From positions 413,065 to 477,064 of the forward strand of contig NZ_JAIWZC010000002.1 in NCBI RefSeq assembly GCF_020297485.1: DNA of 64,000 bases, written 5' to 3'. Origin of the DNA: Enterocloster clostridioformis (GTDB lineage Bacteria; Bacillota; Clostridia; Lachnospirales; Lachnospiraceae). The notes under the pieces are model-generated. The model made no database searches, was not told where the DNA came from, and saw nothing but the letters and a program-made list of their open reading frames with translations. Numbering within the stretch: the first letter of the stretch is position 1; each line of letters begins with the position of its first letter. Of this stretch, positions 16,964 through 25,626 are shown one piece after another. Made by a program: the position numbers and the translations under genes.

Positions 16964-18265
16964 TTAAAATGTAATACCAAAGGTAGCCATCAAAGCGATA
17001 ACCAGACCCGCTACAGCCGCTGGAATCATGGTTCCCAGAATCACGTGCTTATAGCTCTCCTTTAAGCTACACCCGCAGATGGACATTGTAAGAATCGCCA
17101 CGGAGGAGTTAGGCAGCTTATTTAAAATCAGGGCCGACTCTGCCACGATTCTGTGAAGAGCCTGGACATTGACTCCCATATCCACAAACGCCTGGCCGAA
17201 GCTCTCCAGGAATATGGTTTCGCCGGAGATTGCGGATCCGGTCAGACCAGTCAGTACCGCGGTTCCGAAATAAGCCTTTAAATACACCGGCATATTCATG
17301 GCCAAAACGGCCTGCTGCAGTTCTTTAAACGCAGGCGACAGACTGAGCACCTTGGAAAGTCCCATAACCGCCGCAACCGTCAGCATAGAATTCAGTCCTG
17401 ATCCTGCGCCCGTTTTCGCGGAGGATTTAATATTTTCAATATGCTTAAACTGTGTCGCTATAATCAGCAGAATGCCCACGGTCAAAGAAAACAGGATACT
17501 CGTGGAGGTTCCCCAGCTGGAGGTAGCCACTACAATGCCAAACACTACAACGAACGGAAGCACCGACATTCCGATACCAGGAAGTTCTTCATCGCTCATA
17601 ATCTTATTGGAGTCGGCATACATGGCCAGCAGTTCTTCATTCGTATGTTTTTTGTGGCTCTGGGCCTGGGCATAGTTGAAATATACGAAGTAGCACACAG
17701 CCACGATTACGGTAAACACAAGCGATAAGAAAGGCGCCGATCCCAGAGACGTTCCCAGATAACCGCTGGGCAGTACGTTACAGATATCCAGGGTGTACAT
17801 GAATCCATTGGCGGAAGCTCCGCCCCCCAGAAGCATGAACGGAAGCAGCCTGCGGTCCATCTTATTTTCACGGAGCAGATTATCTGCGATCGGATACAGT
17901 ACAAACACCATGATATATCCATTGATGCCTAAAAGTGTGATAAAAAAAGTACAGATCAATATAACCAGACCAACCATCTTAGCTCCCAGCTTCTGTGTCA
18001 GCCATTTGGCTATTTTCGTTGCCAGCCCGGTTTCCAGCACCAGTTGTCCGAAGATGCCTCCCATACCCAGAATCAGGAACCAGGAAGTTACGAAACCACC
18101 GGCGCCGCCGGAGAATGTGGTAAGAAGACCGTCGGACAGGCTGAGCTGACTGCTTAATAAGATAATTACCGCCGTAATTACGGTAGCAGTTATCATGTCA
18201 ATCCCCTTGATGATCATAACCACCAGGAGAGCAATGGCAAAAATAAGACCCACTGTTGCTAACAT
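16964..18265 (-). CDS. GntP/citrate-type permease (organic acid:H+ symporter family)
   Basis: A 433-residue membrane protein with about 12 segments. The start MLATVGLIFAIALLVVMIIK and the internal GGGASANGFMYTLDICNVLP and FGTAVLTGLTGSAISGE stretches fit the GntP/DUF-type carboxylate permeases. As the last gene of a nine-gene catabolic-type operon 17 bp after the previous gene, it most likely imports the carboxylic acid the operon metabolises. The substrate cannot be read from sequence. ATG at 18265; ribosome site GGAGG. Confidence 0.8.
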   Translation of the reverse strand: MLATVGLIFAIALLVVMIIKGIDMITATVITAVIILLSSQLSLSDGLLTTFSGGAGGFVTSWFLILGMGGIFGQLVLETGLATKIAKWLTQKLGAKMVGLVILICTFFITLLGINGYIMVFVLYPIADNLLRENKMDRRLLPFMLLGGGASANGFMYTLDICNVLPSGYLGTSLGSAPFLSLVFTVIVAVCYFVYFNYAQAQSHKKHTNEELLAMYADSNKIMSDEELPGIGMSVLPFVVVFGIVVATSSWGTSTSILFSLTVGILLIIATQFKHIENIKSSAKTGAGSGLNSMLTVAAVMGLSKVLSLSPAFKELQQAVLAMNMPVYLKAYFGTAVLTGLTGSAISGETIFLESFGQAFVDMGVNVQALHRIVAESALILNKLPNSSVAILTMSICGCSLKESYKHVILGTMIPAAVAGLVIALMATFGITF

Positions 18266-18282
18266 AAAAATACCTCCATCAT

Positions 18283-18849
18283 TTATTTTTCAGTTCCGGC
18301 CTGCACCTTCCTGCCGCTGTCATACGCTCCGTCCGGCCATCCGATTATCACATTCATCACCGTGGGAAGGATGGGGGTGAATAAATTGATATAGGATGCC
18401 GCGGTCAGTCCCTTGGATACCAGTGCCGTAAGCCCTGCCTGGGAAATCACCCAGGTAAGACAGATATAGACAAAGGTAAGGACAGCTCCCCGCCGGTTGC
18501 GTTTAGCTTTGGAAACCTCCGGATCTTCCCCGGTCCTTTTCTGATACCCGTTCAGAACACGGTCGTTAAAGCCCTGCGCATAGTTGATCGCCGTGGAGAT
18601 TGCTGCGAAAAAGATTGCTACGGTAAGCGGCGTCAGGGAAATAGCCTTGACAGCGCCGCCCGCCCAGCCGTTCTGTACCACCAAAATTATATATACGGCT
18701 TTTCCGTTTGCCCAGCCATCGTATACCGCGCTGTAGTTTCCCGCCAGATTGACGGCGTTCATCTACAGGAAAATCCAGTTTACAATCACCGAGAGAACTA
18801 CCGCCCAGCACAGCGTTTTCTTATTGTTAAAAAGCTGGGCATGATTCAC
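18283..18849 (-). pseudogene. Interrupted membrane protein (YkvI-like C-terminal half), in-frame amber stop
   Basis: From a GTG at 18849 after GGGGGG, the frame reads VNHAQLFNNKKTLCWAVVLS then VIVNWIFL, hits TAG at 18765-18763, and continues with ATG for another 159 residues to 18283. Hydrophobic segments and the FFAAISTAINYAQGFNDRVL stretch resemble the C-terminal half of the YkvI-type membrane protein found at 49776-50912, so the gene looks 5'-truncated as well. It could be a dead gene, or the TAG could be a sequencing error. It lies inside the operon with 10 and 17 bp gaps. Confidence 0.55.
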
Positions 18850-18859
18850 GTATTCCCCC

Positions 18860-19417
18860 CTACTTTTCCGTTTCCTTTTCTCGTGTCTGCCAGTGGGCCG
18901 TCATTCGGTCCAACGGCATTTCCAAAAGCCCCGTTCCCTCAGAATATGCGTAAACCGCAAAACCCCTTTTACAGCGAAACACACATTCCAGGCAGGGATC
19001 TTCATCACAGTAGCAGAACGCATCCGTATCTGCCAGTGCAAATACCATGGGGGAACGTTTTTCCTTCATCACGTATTTTAAATAACCGCCGGTGAAGGTC
19101 TTCAGATAAATCCACTGCGGAACGCATTCCTGCCTTTTCGTCTTCCAGGATACCTTTACGGCGTTGTCGTTATAGCCGCCCGTAATCTGGTAGCTCAGTT
19201 CCAAAAGCTCCTTTGCCCCTTGGGCATCCGTTGGCGCCAGGCGCTCTGCTTCCTCATTGCAGCAGAGAATTTTCTTCTCTAAAAGCGCCTGGCCTCCGGT
19301 AACTGGAAATAAGCTGTTACAGCTTCTGCAGCGATAAAATACAACATCCGGACACTGATCCGCGCGTGGTTTTCGGGTATCCCGGCACCTTCTCGGTCCA
19401 AATTTCTGCTCAATCAT
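18860..19417 (-). CDS. Desulfoferrodoxin-like protein lacking the catalytic iron ligands
   Basis: A 185-residue protein. FYRCRSCNSLF with CysCys at 52-53 parallels the rubredoxin-like center I of desulfoferrodoxin (compare FYICNHCG and VVCCGEKM in the true protein at 29570). WIYLKTFTGGYLKYVMKEK and the later FAVYAY strand match the second domain. However, the four His ligands of center II are absent (the only His is residue 175) and an unusual Cys-rich insert (CYCDEDPCLECVFRCK) is present. It is thus not a normal superoxide reductase; electron transfer or scaffolding in the acyl-CoA pathway is possible. It sits 7 bp after the CoA ligase gene. Confidence 0.6.
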   Translation of the reverse strand: MIEQKFGPRRCRDTRKPRADQCPDVVFYRCRSCNSLFPVTGGQALLEKKILCCNEEAERLAPTDAQGAKELLELSYQITGGYNDNAVKVSWKTKRQECVPQWIYLKTFTGGYLKYVMKEKRSPMVFALADTDAFCYCDEDPCLECVFRCKRGFAVYAYSEGTGLLEMPLDRMTAHWQTREKETEK

Positions 19418-19424
19418 TGCGATA

Positions 19425-21155
19425 TCAACCCTTCATTCTTTTTTCCAGTTCCTCTTTTAACAGATACTTTTTCACCTTTCCGCTGCCCGTGTGGGGAATA
19501 CGGTCGATCAGCTCCAGCCTCTCCGGCCAAAACCGTTTCGGGACTCCGTTCTGGCAGAGCCAGCCGGTCACGTCCTCCAGCTTCAGATGTTCAAATCCCG
19601 GCAGCGGCACGGCAAAGGCGCAGATTCTCTCGCCCAGCCGGTCATCCGGCATTCCGATCACCGTATGGTCGCCCATTCCCGGGCAGCCTTCCAGCCAGTC
19701 ATTAATCTCGTTGGAATTCAAATTCTCTCCGCCGCGGACGATCATATCTTTCTTTCGTCCAATAATGTGAATATTGCCGGCTTCATCCCTTACGCACAGA
19801 TCCCCGCTGTGAAACCACCCGTCGTCATCCAGCGCGCCATCCGTAATCTTCTTATCCTTTAAATATCCCACAAACACATTGGGACCTCTGGAAAGCTCTT
19901 CTCCCGGTACTCCCGGCGGCACGTCGTTTCCCTCGTCGTCCACGACGCGGATTTCAACGCCTTCCATCGGACGTCCGGAAGTGGTCCCGTTTAATTCCAG
20001 CGCCTCATCGGGCCGTACAAACACGTGGGGGACGCTTTCCGTCGAGCCGTAGACCTCACAGAGCAGGATTCCGAAGCTCCACGCCTTCTGTACCATATAT
20101 CCCGGCACCGGAGCGCCGCCGCAGAGGTAAAGCTTCAGAAACGGCAGTTCTCCGCCGCCGTTCTCCAGTTCCCGGAGAATGTCATAGATAAATGGCGTAG
20201 CGCCCATGGAGAAGGTGCACCGCTCCCGGTTCATCAGATCAATGGCCTCCCGGCAGCGGTACTTCTGCTGAAGCACCACCTTCGCCCCGATCAGCATGGG
20301 GGTTATCAGCCCGTGATGGAAGCCCGTTGCGTGGTTTAACGGCGCGGGCATAAACATGATGTCCTCACAGGTCAGTCCCAGTTCTCTGGTAAATACCTCC
20401 TCGCTGTAACGGATATTATTGTGGGTAAGCAGTACTCCCTTCGTCCCGCTGGTCGTCCCTGAGGTGCAGAGAATCAGCGCCAGATCCTCTCCTGTCCGCC
20501 CGCTCTCTGTCTCCGTCCGGTCTGTTTCCGTCTGATCTGTTTCCCTCTGGTCTGTTTCTGTCTGGTCTGTTTCCCTCTGGTCCGTCTCCGCATGTTCCGT
20601 ATCCGTCCGCCCAGTCTTTGCATCCCATCGGTCCAGAATTTCCTCAAACGCCAATACCCCGCCGGCCTCCGGCTTTTCACCGCCCACGATGACGACGCAG
20701 GACAGCGACGGAATGCGTTCTCTCACAGCCAGAATCCGGCTCGCATAATCCGTCTTATGAAAAAAGGAGGGTCCGAAGTAAACCTTTGACTCCGTTAAAT
20801 TCATGCTCCGTATCAGTTCCTTTTCCTCATAGGACATGGCGATGGGATGGGCTACGGCCCCGGTCATAAAGCAGGCGATAGTCACCACCACGAACTCGCT
20901 CCAGATTGGGAGCTGGAACGATACCGCGTCTCCCGGCAAAACACCCTGCTTCCGGAGAAAGGCCGCCACTTTCGACGCGGCCTCATCCATCTGCCGGTAG
21001 GTATACCGATTCCCCCTGTCATCCACCACATATTCCCGTTCGGAATACTTCTTCACGGATTCTTTCCAACAGTCCAGCAGCGTGATATCCTTCCAGTAAC
21101 CTTTGGAAAGATACTTTTCCCGCTGGATGGCATTGATCTTCATCTCATCAATCAT
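19425..21155 (-). CDS. Acyl-CoA synthetase (AMP-forming)
   Basis: Activates a carboxylic acid to its CoA ester using ATP. The ATG at 21155 follows GGAG. Product about 576 residues: AMP-binding motif LILCTSGTTSGTKGVLLTH, then YGSTES, GWFHSGDLCVRDEAG, and the C-terminal GRKKDMIVRGGENLNSNEI and GSGKVKKYLL (catalytic Lys region), a pattern close to cyclohexanecarboxylate-type ligases. Unusually, six 15-bp repeats (20506-20595) encode an acidic Thr/Glu/Asp/Gln-rich insert just before the ATP loop. It belongs to the operon with EtfAB, two dehydrogenases and a CoA-transferase. Confidence 0.88.
   Translation of the reverse strand: MIDEMKINAIQREKYLSKGYWKDITLLDCWKESVKKYSEREYVVDDRGNRYTYRQMDEAASKVAAFLRKQGVLPGDAVSFQLPIWSEFVVVTIACFMTGAVAHPIAMSYEEKELIRSMNLTESKVYFGPSFFHKTDYASRILAVRERIPSLSCVVIVGGEKPEAGGVLAFEEILDRWDAKTGRTDTEHAETDQRETDQTETDQRETDQTETDRTETESGRTGEDLALILCTSGTTSGTKGVLLTHNNIRYSEEVFTRELGLTCEDIMFMPAPLNHATGFHHGLITPMLIGAKVVLQQKYRCREAIDLMNRERCTFSMGATPFIYDILRELENGGGELPFLKLYLCGGAPVPGYMVQKAWSFGILLCEVYGSTESVPHVFVRPDEALELNGTTSGRPMEGVEIRVVDDEGNDVPPGVPGEELSRGPNVFVGYLKDKKITDGALDDDGWFHSGDLCVRDEAGNIHIIGRKKDMIVRGGENLNSNEINDWLEGCPGMGDHTVIGMPDDRLGERICAFAVPLPGFEHLKLEDVTGWLCQNGVPKRFWPERLELIDRIPHTGSGKVKKYLLKEELEKRMKG
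20506..20595 (-). repeat. 15-bp tandem repeat inside the CoA ligase gene
   Basis: Six units of the form TCTGTTTCCCTCTGG on the plus strand, encoding repeated five-residue TDQ(T/R)E units. Being a multiple of three, copy-number change would keep the frame. It is placed between the N-terminal domain and the ATP-binding loop. Confidence 0.85.
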
Positions 21156-21246
21156 GCCCCGTCTCCTATACCTTTTTGCGCGCATCCTGCCGGACCACGC
21201 CTGCCTTCAGCGCATGTACTGCGGTTATGCCCTGTGAAAACTTTCA

Positions 21247-22257
21247 TCATCCCTGCTGCCTTGCCTTTAACTCCTTCACAAGAGCCGGAACAATCTCAAA
21301 CACGTCGCCTACGATGCCGTAATCCGCCACCTCAAAGATCGGCGCCGTATCGTCCTTATTAATTGCCACAATGGTCCCGGAGCCGCTCATGCCCGCCACA
21401 TGCTGGACAGCGCCGGAGATGGCGCAGGCGAAGTAGATCTTCGGAGTTACCGTGGTTCCCGTCTGCCCAACCTGTTTGGACTGCGGCATCCAGCCGGAGT
21501 CAACCGCCGCTCTGGAGCAGCCGACCGTTCCGCCAAGTACGTCTGCCAGTTCCTTTAAGACTTTGAAATTCTCTCCGTTCTTCATGCCGCGGCCACCGGA
21601 TACGATCACCTCCGCGTCCTGAAGCGGAATATCGTTGTCCTCACACGCTTTAATGAAATCAATTACCTTAGTCCTGATCTCGCTTTCCGGCGTGTGGATT
21701 GATTCCATGATGATCTCCGGCTTGTTATTCGGAATCCTTTCCGGCTTCTTAAACGCGCCAGGTCTGCAGGTTCCCATCTGCGGCCTTGTCTCGCTGCACA
21801 GGATCTGTGCGTAAAGATTTCCGCCAAATGCAGGCCGTTCCCAGACCACATTTCCGCTCTCCTCATCGACGCTCAGCGCCGTACAGTCCGCGGTCAGCCC
21901 CGTACGCAGGCTGACTGCAATCTTAGAGCCCAAATCCCTGCCGTTTACGGTTGCTCCCACCAGAATCGTATTGGGATCATACTTTTCGCAGAGCTTCAAG
22001 AATACATTTCCATAAGCGTCAGCGGAGTAATTCTCGTATTCGTCTCCCTTTACCACATATATCTTATCCGCGCCGTACTCTCCGGCCTCTTTCATCGCCT
22101 CATCCACATCCTTTGCGATGACCACGGCGCATAACTTCTGCTTTAAGCCGTCCGCCAGCTTTCGTCCCTGGCCAAGCAGCTCAAGGCCCACGCTTTTGGG
22201 CTGACCCTGGAAGCATTCGATAAATACCCATACGTCCTTACATGTATCAAAACTCAT
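21247..22257 (-). CDS. etfA: Electron transfer flavoprotein alpha subunit
   Basis: Binds FAD and passes electrons to or from the acyl-CoA dehydrogenases of the operon. It is 336 residues; the N-terminal domain starts [20 protein letters not shown], and the C-terminal FAD domain contains [36 protein letters not shown] and a final [16 protein letters not shown] block, all standard for EtfA. ATG at 22257 after AAAGGAGG; directly downstream of etfB. The gene precedes the CoA ligase by about 90 bp. Confidence 0.96.
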   Translation of the reverse strand: MSFDTCKDVWVFIECFQGQPKSVGLELLGQGRKLADGLKQKLCAVVIAKDVDEAMKEAGEYGADKIYVVKGDEYENYSADAYGNVFLKLCEKYDPNTILVGATVNGRDLGSKIAVSLRTGLTADCTALSVDEESGNVVWERPAFGGNLYAQILCSETRPQMGTCRPGAFKKPERIPNNKPEIIMESIHTPESEIRTKVIDFIKACEDNDIPLQDAEVIVSGGRGMKNGENFKVLKELADVLGGTVGCSRAAVDSGWMPQSKQVGQTGTTVTPKIYFACAISGAVQHVAGMSGSGTIVAINKDDTAPIFEVADYGIVGDVFEIVPALVKELKARQQG

Positions 22258-22282
22258 CTCTCGCGACCTCCTTTTGCCGTCC

Positions 22283-23071
22283 TTAAAGTACTTTTGCCTC
22301 TGTCAGCCTGTCAATCAGGGTCCCTGCGGTCTCCGCCGGGCTATTGCCTTCAATGTTCATGCAGTTTGCATTTCTCTTTGGGGTAAAGGTTGCTTTTACC
22401 TTTGTCGGGGAGCCCTTTAAGCCCATCTTGGTGGTATCGGAATCCGGCAGGCTCGCCAGAGTGATCTCTCCGATCTCTGCTTTTAAGGAATTAAGCACTC
22501 CTTTAATGGTAGCGTATCGGGGTTTGTTGCTCTCCTTAGTCGCGGTACACAGCACCGGAAGGCTGGCCTCAATGACCTCCATGCCCTCTTCCACCTGGCG
22601 TCTGGCGACCACCTTGCCGCCCTCGATTTCCATATTGAGAATATACGTCAACCTGACTGCCCCCAGATGCTCTGCAATGCTGGGAGCCGTCTGTCCCGTA
22701 TCTCCGTCGATGGCCTGTTTGCCGCCCAGGATTACATCGAACCCGCCCAGCTTCTTAATCGCCTGAGACAGAATATAACTGGTAGCATACGTATCGGAAC
22801 CGCCAAAAGCGCGGTCGGTAACCAGATACGCCTCATCCGCTCCCATAGCCAGCGCTTCCCGGAGCACCGCCTTCGCCTGAGGCGGTCCCATGGAAATCAC
22901 GGTCACTTTTCCGCCGTAACGGTCCTTCAACTGAAGACCGGTTTCCAGCGCATTTTTATCAAAAGGGTTCATGATACTCGGCACGCCGGTACGAATCAGC
23001 GTATTTTTCACCGGATCGATCTTGATCTCAGTGGTATCCGGAACCTGTTTTATACAAACAACGATATTCAT
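22283..23071 (-). CDS. etfB: Electron transfer flavoprotein beta subunit
   Basis: Partner of EtfA. MNIVVCIKQVPDTTEIKIDP, the GGKVTVISMGPPQAKAVLRE loop and LGGKQAIDGDTGQTAPSIAE are classic EtfB. The third-codon Met at 23071 is chosen over 23077 because the GGAGG spacing is better. 262 residues. Whether this Etf bifurcates cannot be decided here. Genes on either side encode EtfA and an acyl-CoA dehydrogenase. Confidence 0.95.
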   Translation of the reverse strand: MNIVVCIKQVPDTTEIKIDPVKNTLIRTGVPSIMNPFDKNALETGLQLKDRYGGKVTVISMGPPQAKAVLREALAMGADEAYLVTDRAFGGSDTYATSYILSQAIKKLGGFDVILGGKQAIDGDTGQTAPSIAEHLGAVRLTYILNMEIEGGKVVARRQVEEGMEVIEASLPVLCTATKESNKPRYATIKGVLNSLKAEIGEITLASLPDSDTTKMGLKGSPTKVKATFTPKRNANCMNIEGNSPAETAGTLIDRLTEAKVL

Positions 23072-23099
23072 CTTCATTCCTCCTCGTCACGAACGCGTT

Positions 23100-24242
23100 T
23101 TACTTATATTCCTTATTTAATACGTTAGCAATCGTCATTCTCTGGATCTGGTTGGCTCCCTCAAATATCTGGAACACTTTACAGTCTCTCATAAGTTTTT
23201 CCACCGGATACTCTTTGCTGTAGCCGTATCCGCCAAATATCTGGACTGCATTGGAGGTGACCTCCTGCGTGCAGTCGGACACAAACGTCTTACAGATAGA
23301 GCCTTCCTTCTGCACCATGATTCCCTGATCCATCATCCGCATGGTGTTATTGACGAGGCATCGGGATGCTTCAATCTTAATTGCCATATCGGCCAGCATC
23401 TGCTGTACCATCTGGAATTTAATAATAGGAGTATTAAACTGTTTTCTTTCCTTCGCATACTTAACAGATTCATCCAGCGCCCGCTGCATGATCCCCACAG
23501 CCAACGTGGCCACAAAGGCTCTGGATAAGTTCAGAGCGTTTAAAGCCAGCTTGAACCCGGAGCCCTCAGGTCCTACCATAGAAGAAGCCTTCACACGGAC
23601 ATTATCGAAAATCAAATCCGTGGTGTTGGAAAGCCTAAGACCCATCTTGTTCTCATGGGCTCCCACAGTAACGCCCTTCGCATCCGCATCAATGATGAAA
23701 GCAGATATGCCTCTGTGTCCCCCCGCCGGATCCGTCTTAAAGAATCCCACGAAGACATCCGCCAGGGCGCCGTTGGTGATAAAGGTCTTGGTTCCATTTA
23801 AAATATATTCATCCCCGTCCTTCACCGCCGTGGCGCGCATAGCCGCGGGGTCGGAACCGGCATTGGGCTCCGTCAGGGCAAATCCGGCAAACCGGCCGGG
23901 GGCAATCTTATCTGCAAAATACTGTCCCTGCTCCTTCGTTCCTGCAAGGATTACATTTCTAAGCGCCACAAACGTGGTTACGAAGGTGATGGCGTAACCC
24001 GCGTCCACCTTCGCCAGCTCCTCAAAAATCATGGCGGTGGTCTCATAGCTCAAACCGGTTCCGCCGTATTCCTCCGGGATCTCCAGCATGTGAAGTCCCA
24101 TATCAAATCCCCATTTAAACAGCTCTCTCGGACACTCCCCTTTCTCGTCCGCGTCCTTTACATGAGGTTTTATTTCATTTTCTGCCATCTCCCTTACCAG
24201 AGCAAGCAGCGCTTTCTGTTCTTCGGTGTAAAGTAAGCTCAT
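23100..24242 (-). CDS. Acyl-CoA dehydrogenase (first)
   Basis: A 380-residue flavin dehydrogenase. ALTEPNAGSDPAAMRATAVK and the FITNG segment bind FAD; the C-terminal IFGGYGYSKEYPVEKLMRDC and IFEGANQIQR carry the usual catalytic Glu. It would insert or remove an alpha,beta double bond in a CoA ester, with EtfAB as redox partner. It lies between the CoA-transferase and etfB with short gaps. The substrate is unknown. Confidence 0.93.
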   Translation of the reverse strand: MSLLYTEEQKALLALVREMAENEIKPHVKDADEKGECPRELFKWGFDMGLHMLEIPEEYGGTGLSYETTAMIFEELAKVDAGYAITFVTTFVALRNVILAGTKEQGQYFADKIAPGRFAGFALTEPNAGSDPAAMRATAVKDGDEYILNGTKTFITNGALADVFVGFFKTDPAGGHRGISAFIIDADAKGVTVGAHENKMGLRLSNTTDLIFDNVRVKASSMVGPEGSGFKLALNALNLSRAFVATLAVGIMQRALDESVKYAKERKQFNTPIIKFQMVQQMLADMAIKIEASRCLVNNTMRMMDQGIMVQKEGSICKTFVSDCTQEVTSNAVQIFGGYGYSKEYPVEKLMRDCKVFQIFEGANQIQRMTIANVLNKEYK

Positions 24243-24281
24243 GATATTTTCACGTTCCCCTTTCTGGTTGTTCGTTTTTCA

Positions 24282-25508
24282 TTACAGAGGTTTCAGTCCT
24301 GTTGCGCCTTCTGCGGCTTTGGAGGCAATGATCTCTTCAATCTGCTCATCACTGTATCCCAGATGCTTCATAATCTCCACCGTATGCGCGCCCTGCATTC
24401 CTCCGATCACATAGTCCGGCTTTCCCAGAGATGCGAAGCCTACCGGGTTGGTCGGCATGATCTTTCCGCCTGACGGATAAGGAATCTTTGTCAGCACATC
24501 GTTGGCCCACGCCTGCTCATCCTCATAGATATCGAGCGGCTCATACGCGGCTTCACACGGCATATCATTTTCCTTTAACATCTTCATCAAGTCATCTCTG
24601 TCGATCTTCGCAATGGCGCCATCCAGCACATCGGTCACGTCTTTATTCAGATGGTTGTTGTTGACATCCGCGCAGTGACGGTACTGCTCTTTTTCCAGCA
24701 TTTCCGGACAGCCAAGGAGTGTGAACATCTTCTCATAGTCGCGGTCATATTCCGGACAGCAGATGCAGACCCATTTGTTGTCTCTGGTGCGGAATACATT
24801 GTTAAATGGATTGGAAACTTCTTTTCTGCTCTTAGGGTACTGATTTCCATACTGTGCGGAGATCAGGCCTGTGCTCAGCGCATAGACAGCCGCGTGATGC
24901 AGTCCGATGGTAACCTTGTCTCCCTCGCCGGTTTTCTCCCTGCGGTACAGGGCCGCGCAGATGCCGGATGCCAGAGACATGGCAACCTGGAAATCTCCAA
25001 AACCGTTGGTAGGAATCATGGGGGCGTCGCCGCGGTTTACCGTGGTTCCGAACACGCCGCCTCTCGCCATGTAACAGGTCACGTCGAAGCCCGCTGTATC
25101 CTTTTCCGGTCCCTTTTCACCGTATCCCAGGACCTGGGCGAAAATCAGTTTCGGGAACTTCTCCTTTAAGGTATCGTAGTCCAGTCCCAGCTTCACTAAG
25201 GATTTCGTTCTCGTGTTGGTCACAAATACGTCCGCTTCCTCCAGAAGCTTATAACAAATCTCCAGACCTTTTTCCGTCTTCAGGTTCAGAGTGATAAATT
25301 TCTTATTTAAGTTTGCCACATCAAAAGCCAGGTTCTCGTCGTCGGTAAACGGCATGTTAAACACGGCGCCCTGAGTCCTGGCAGGATCTCCTTTATGAGA
25401 TTCGATCTTGATACAGTCGGCTCCCCATTCGCCAAGTACGCGAACCGTGGTAGGAGCCGCCAGATACGTGGTTAAATCCACTACTTTTACGCCTTCTAAT
25501 GGTTTCAT
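24282..25508 (-). CDS. CaiB/BaiF (family III) CoA-transferase
   Basis: Moves CoA between carboxylic acids. It is 408 residues from ATG 25508 (second of two adjacent Met codons, better spaced from GGAGG). Typical motifs: KPLEGVKVVDLTTYLAAPTT, the CIKIESHKGDPAR stretch, FITLNLKTEKGLEICYKLLE, and the AQVLGYGEKGPEKDTAGFDV segment with catalytic Asp. Together with the AMP-forming ligase it gives two routes to activate the substrate: ATP-driven start-up and ATP-free recycling, a layout seen in carnitine, bile-acid and phenylpropionate pathways. Confidence 0.93.
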   Translation of the reverse strand: MKPLEGVKVVDLTTYLAAPTTVRVLGEWGADCIKIESHKGDPARTQGAVFNMPFTDDENLAFDVANLNKKFITLNLKTEKGLEICYKLLEEADVFVTNTRTKSLVKLGLDYDTLKEKFPKLIFAQVLGYGEKGPEKDTAGFDVTCYMARGGVFGTTVNRGDAPMIPTNGFGDFQVAMSLASGICAALYRREKTGEGDKVTIGLHHAAVYALSTGLISAQYGNQYPKSRKEVSNPFNNVFRTRDNKWVCICCPEYDRDYEKMFTLLGCPEMLEKEQYRHCADVNNNHLNKDVTDVLDGAIAKIDRDDLMKMLKENDMPCEAAYEPLDIYEDEQAWANDVLTKIPYPSGGKIMPTNPVGFASLGKPDYVIGGMQGAHTVEIMKHLGYSDEQIEEIIASKAAEGATGLKPL

Positions 25509-25528
25509 CATTTTCCCTCCATATATGG

Positions 25529-25571
25529 AAAAGGGCCCACAGGTCCGGAGTGTGAACCTGATGACCCTTTT
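25529..25571 (-). terminator. Intercistronic hairpin (possible attenuator)
   Basis: Between the second dehydrogenase and the CoA-transferase, AAAAGGG (25529-25535) and CCCTTTT (25565-25571) flank an inner AGGT/ACCT stem; on the minus strand it ends in CCCTTTTCC. It would reduce but not necessarily stop read-through into the remaining eight genes. Confidence 0.5.
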
Positions 25572-25626
25572 GTGTCAGATATCTTCGTTTTCAAAGCGGG
25601 TTGCCCGGAACACCTATTAATACGGT

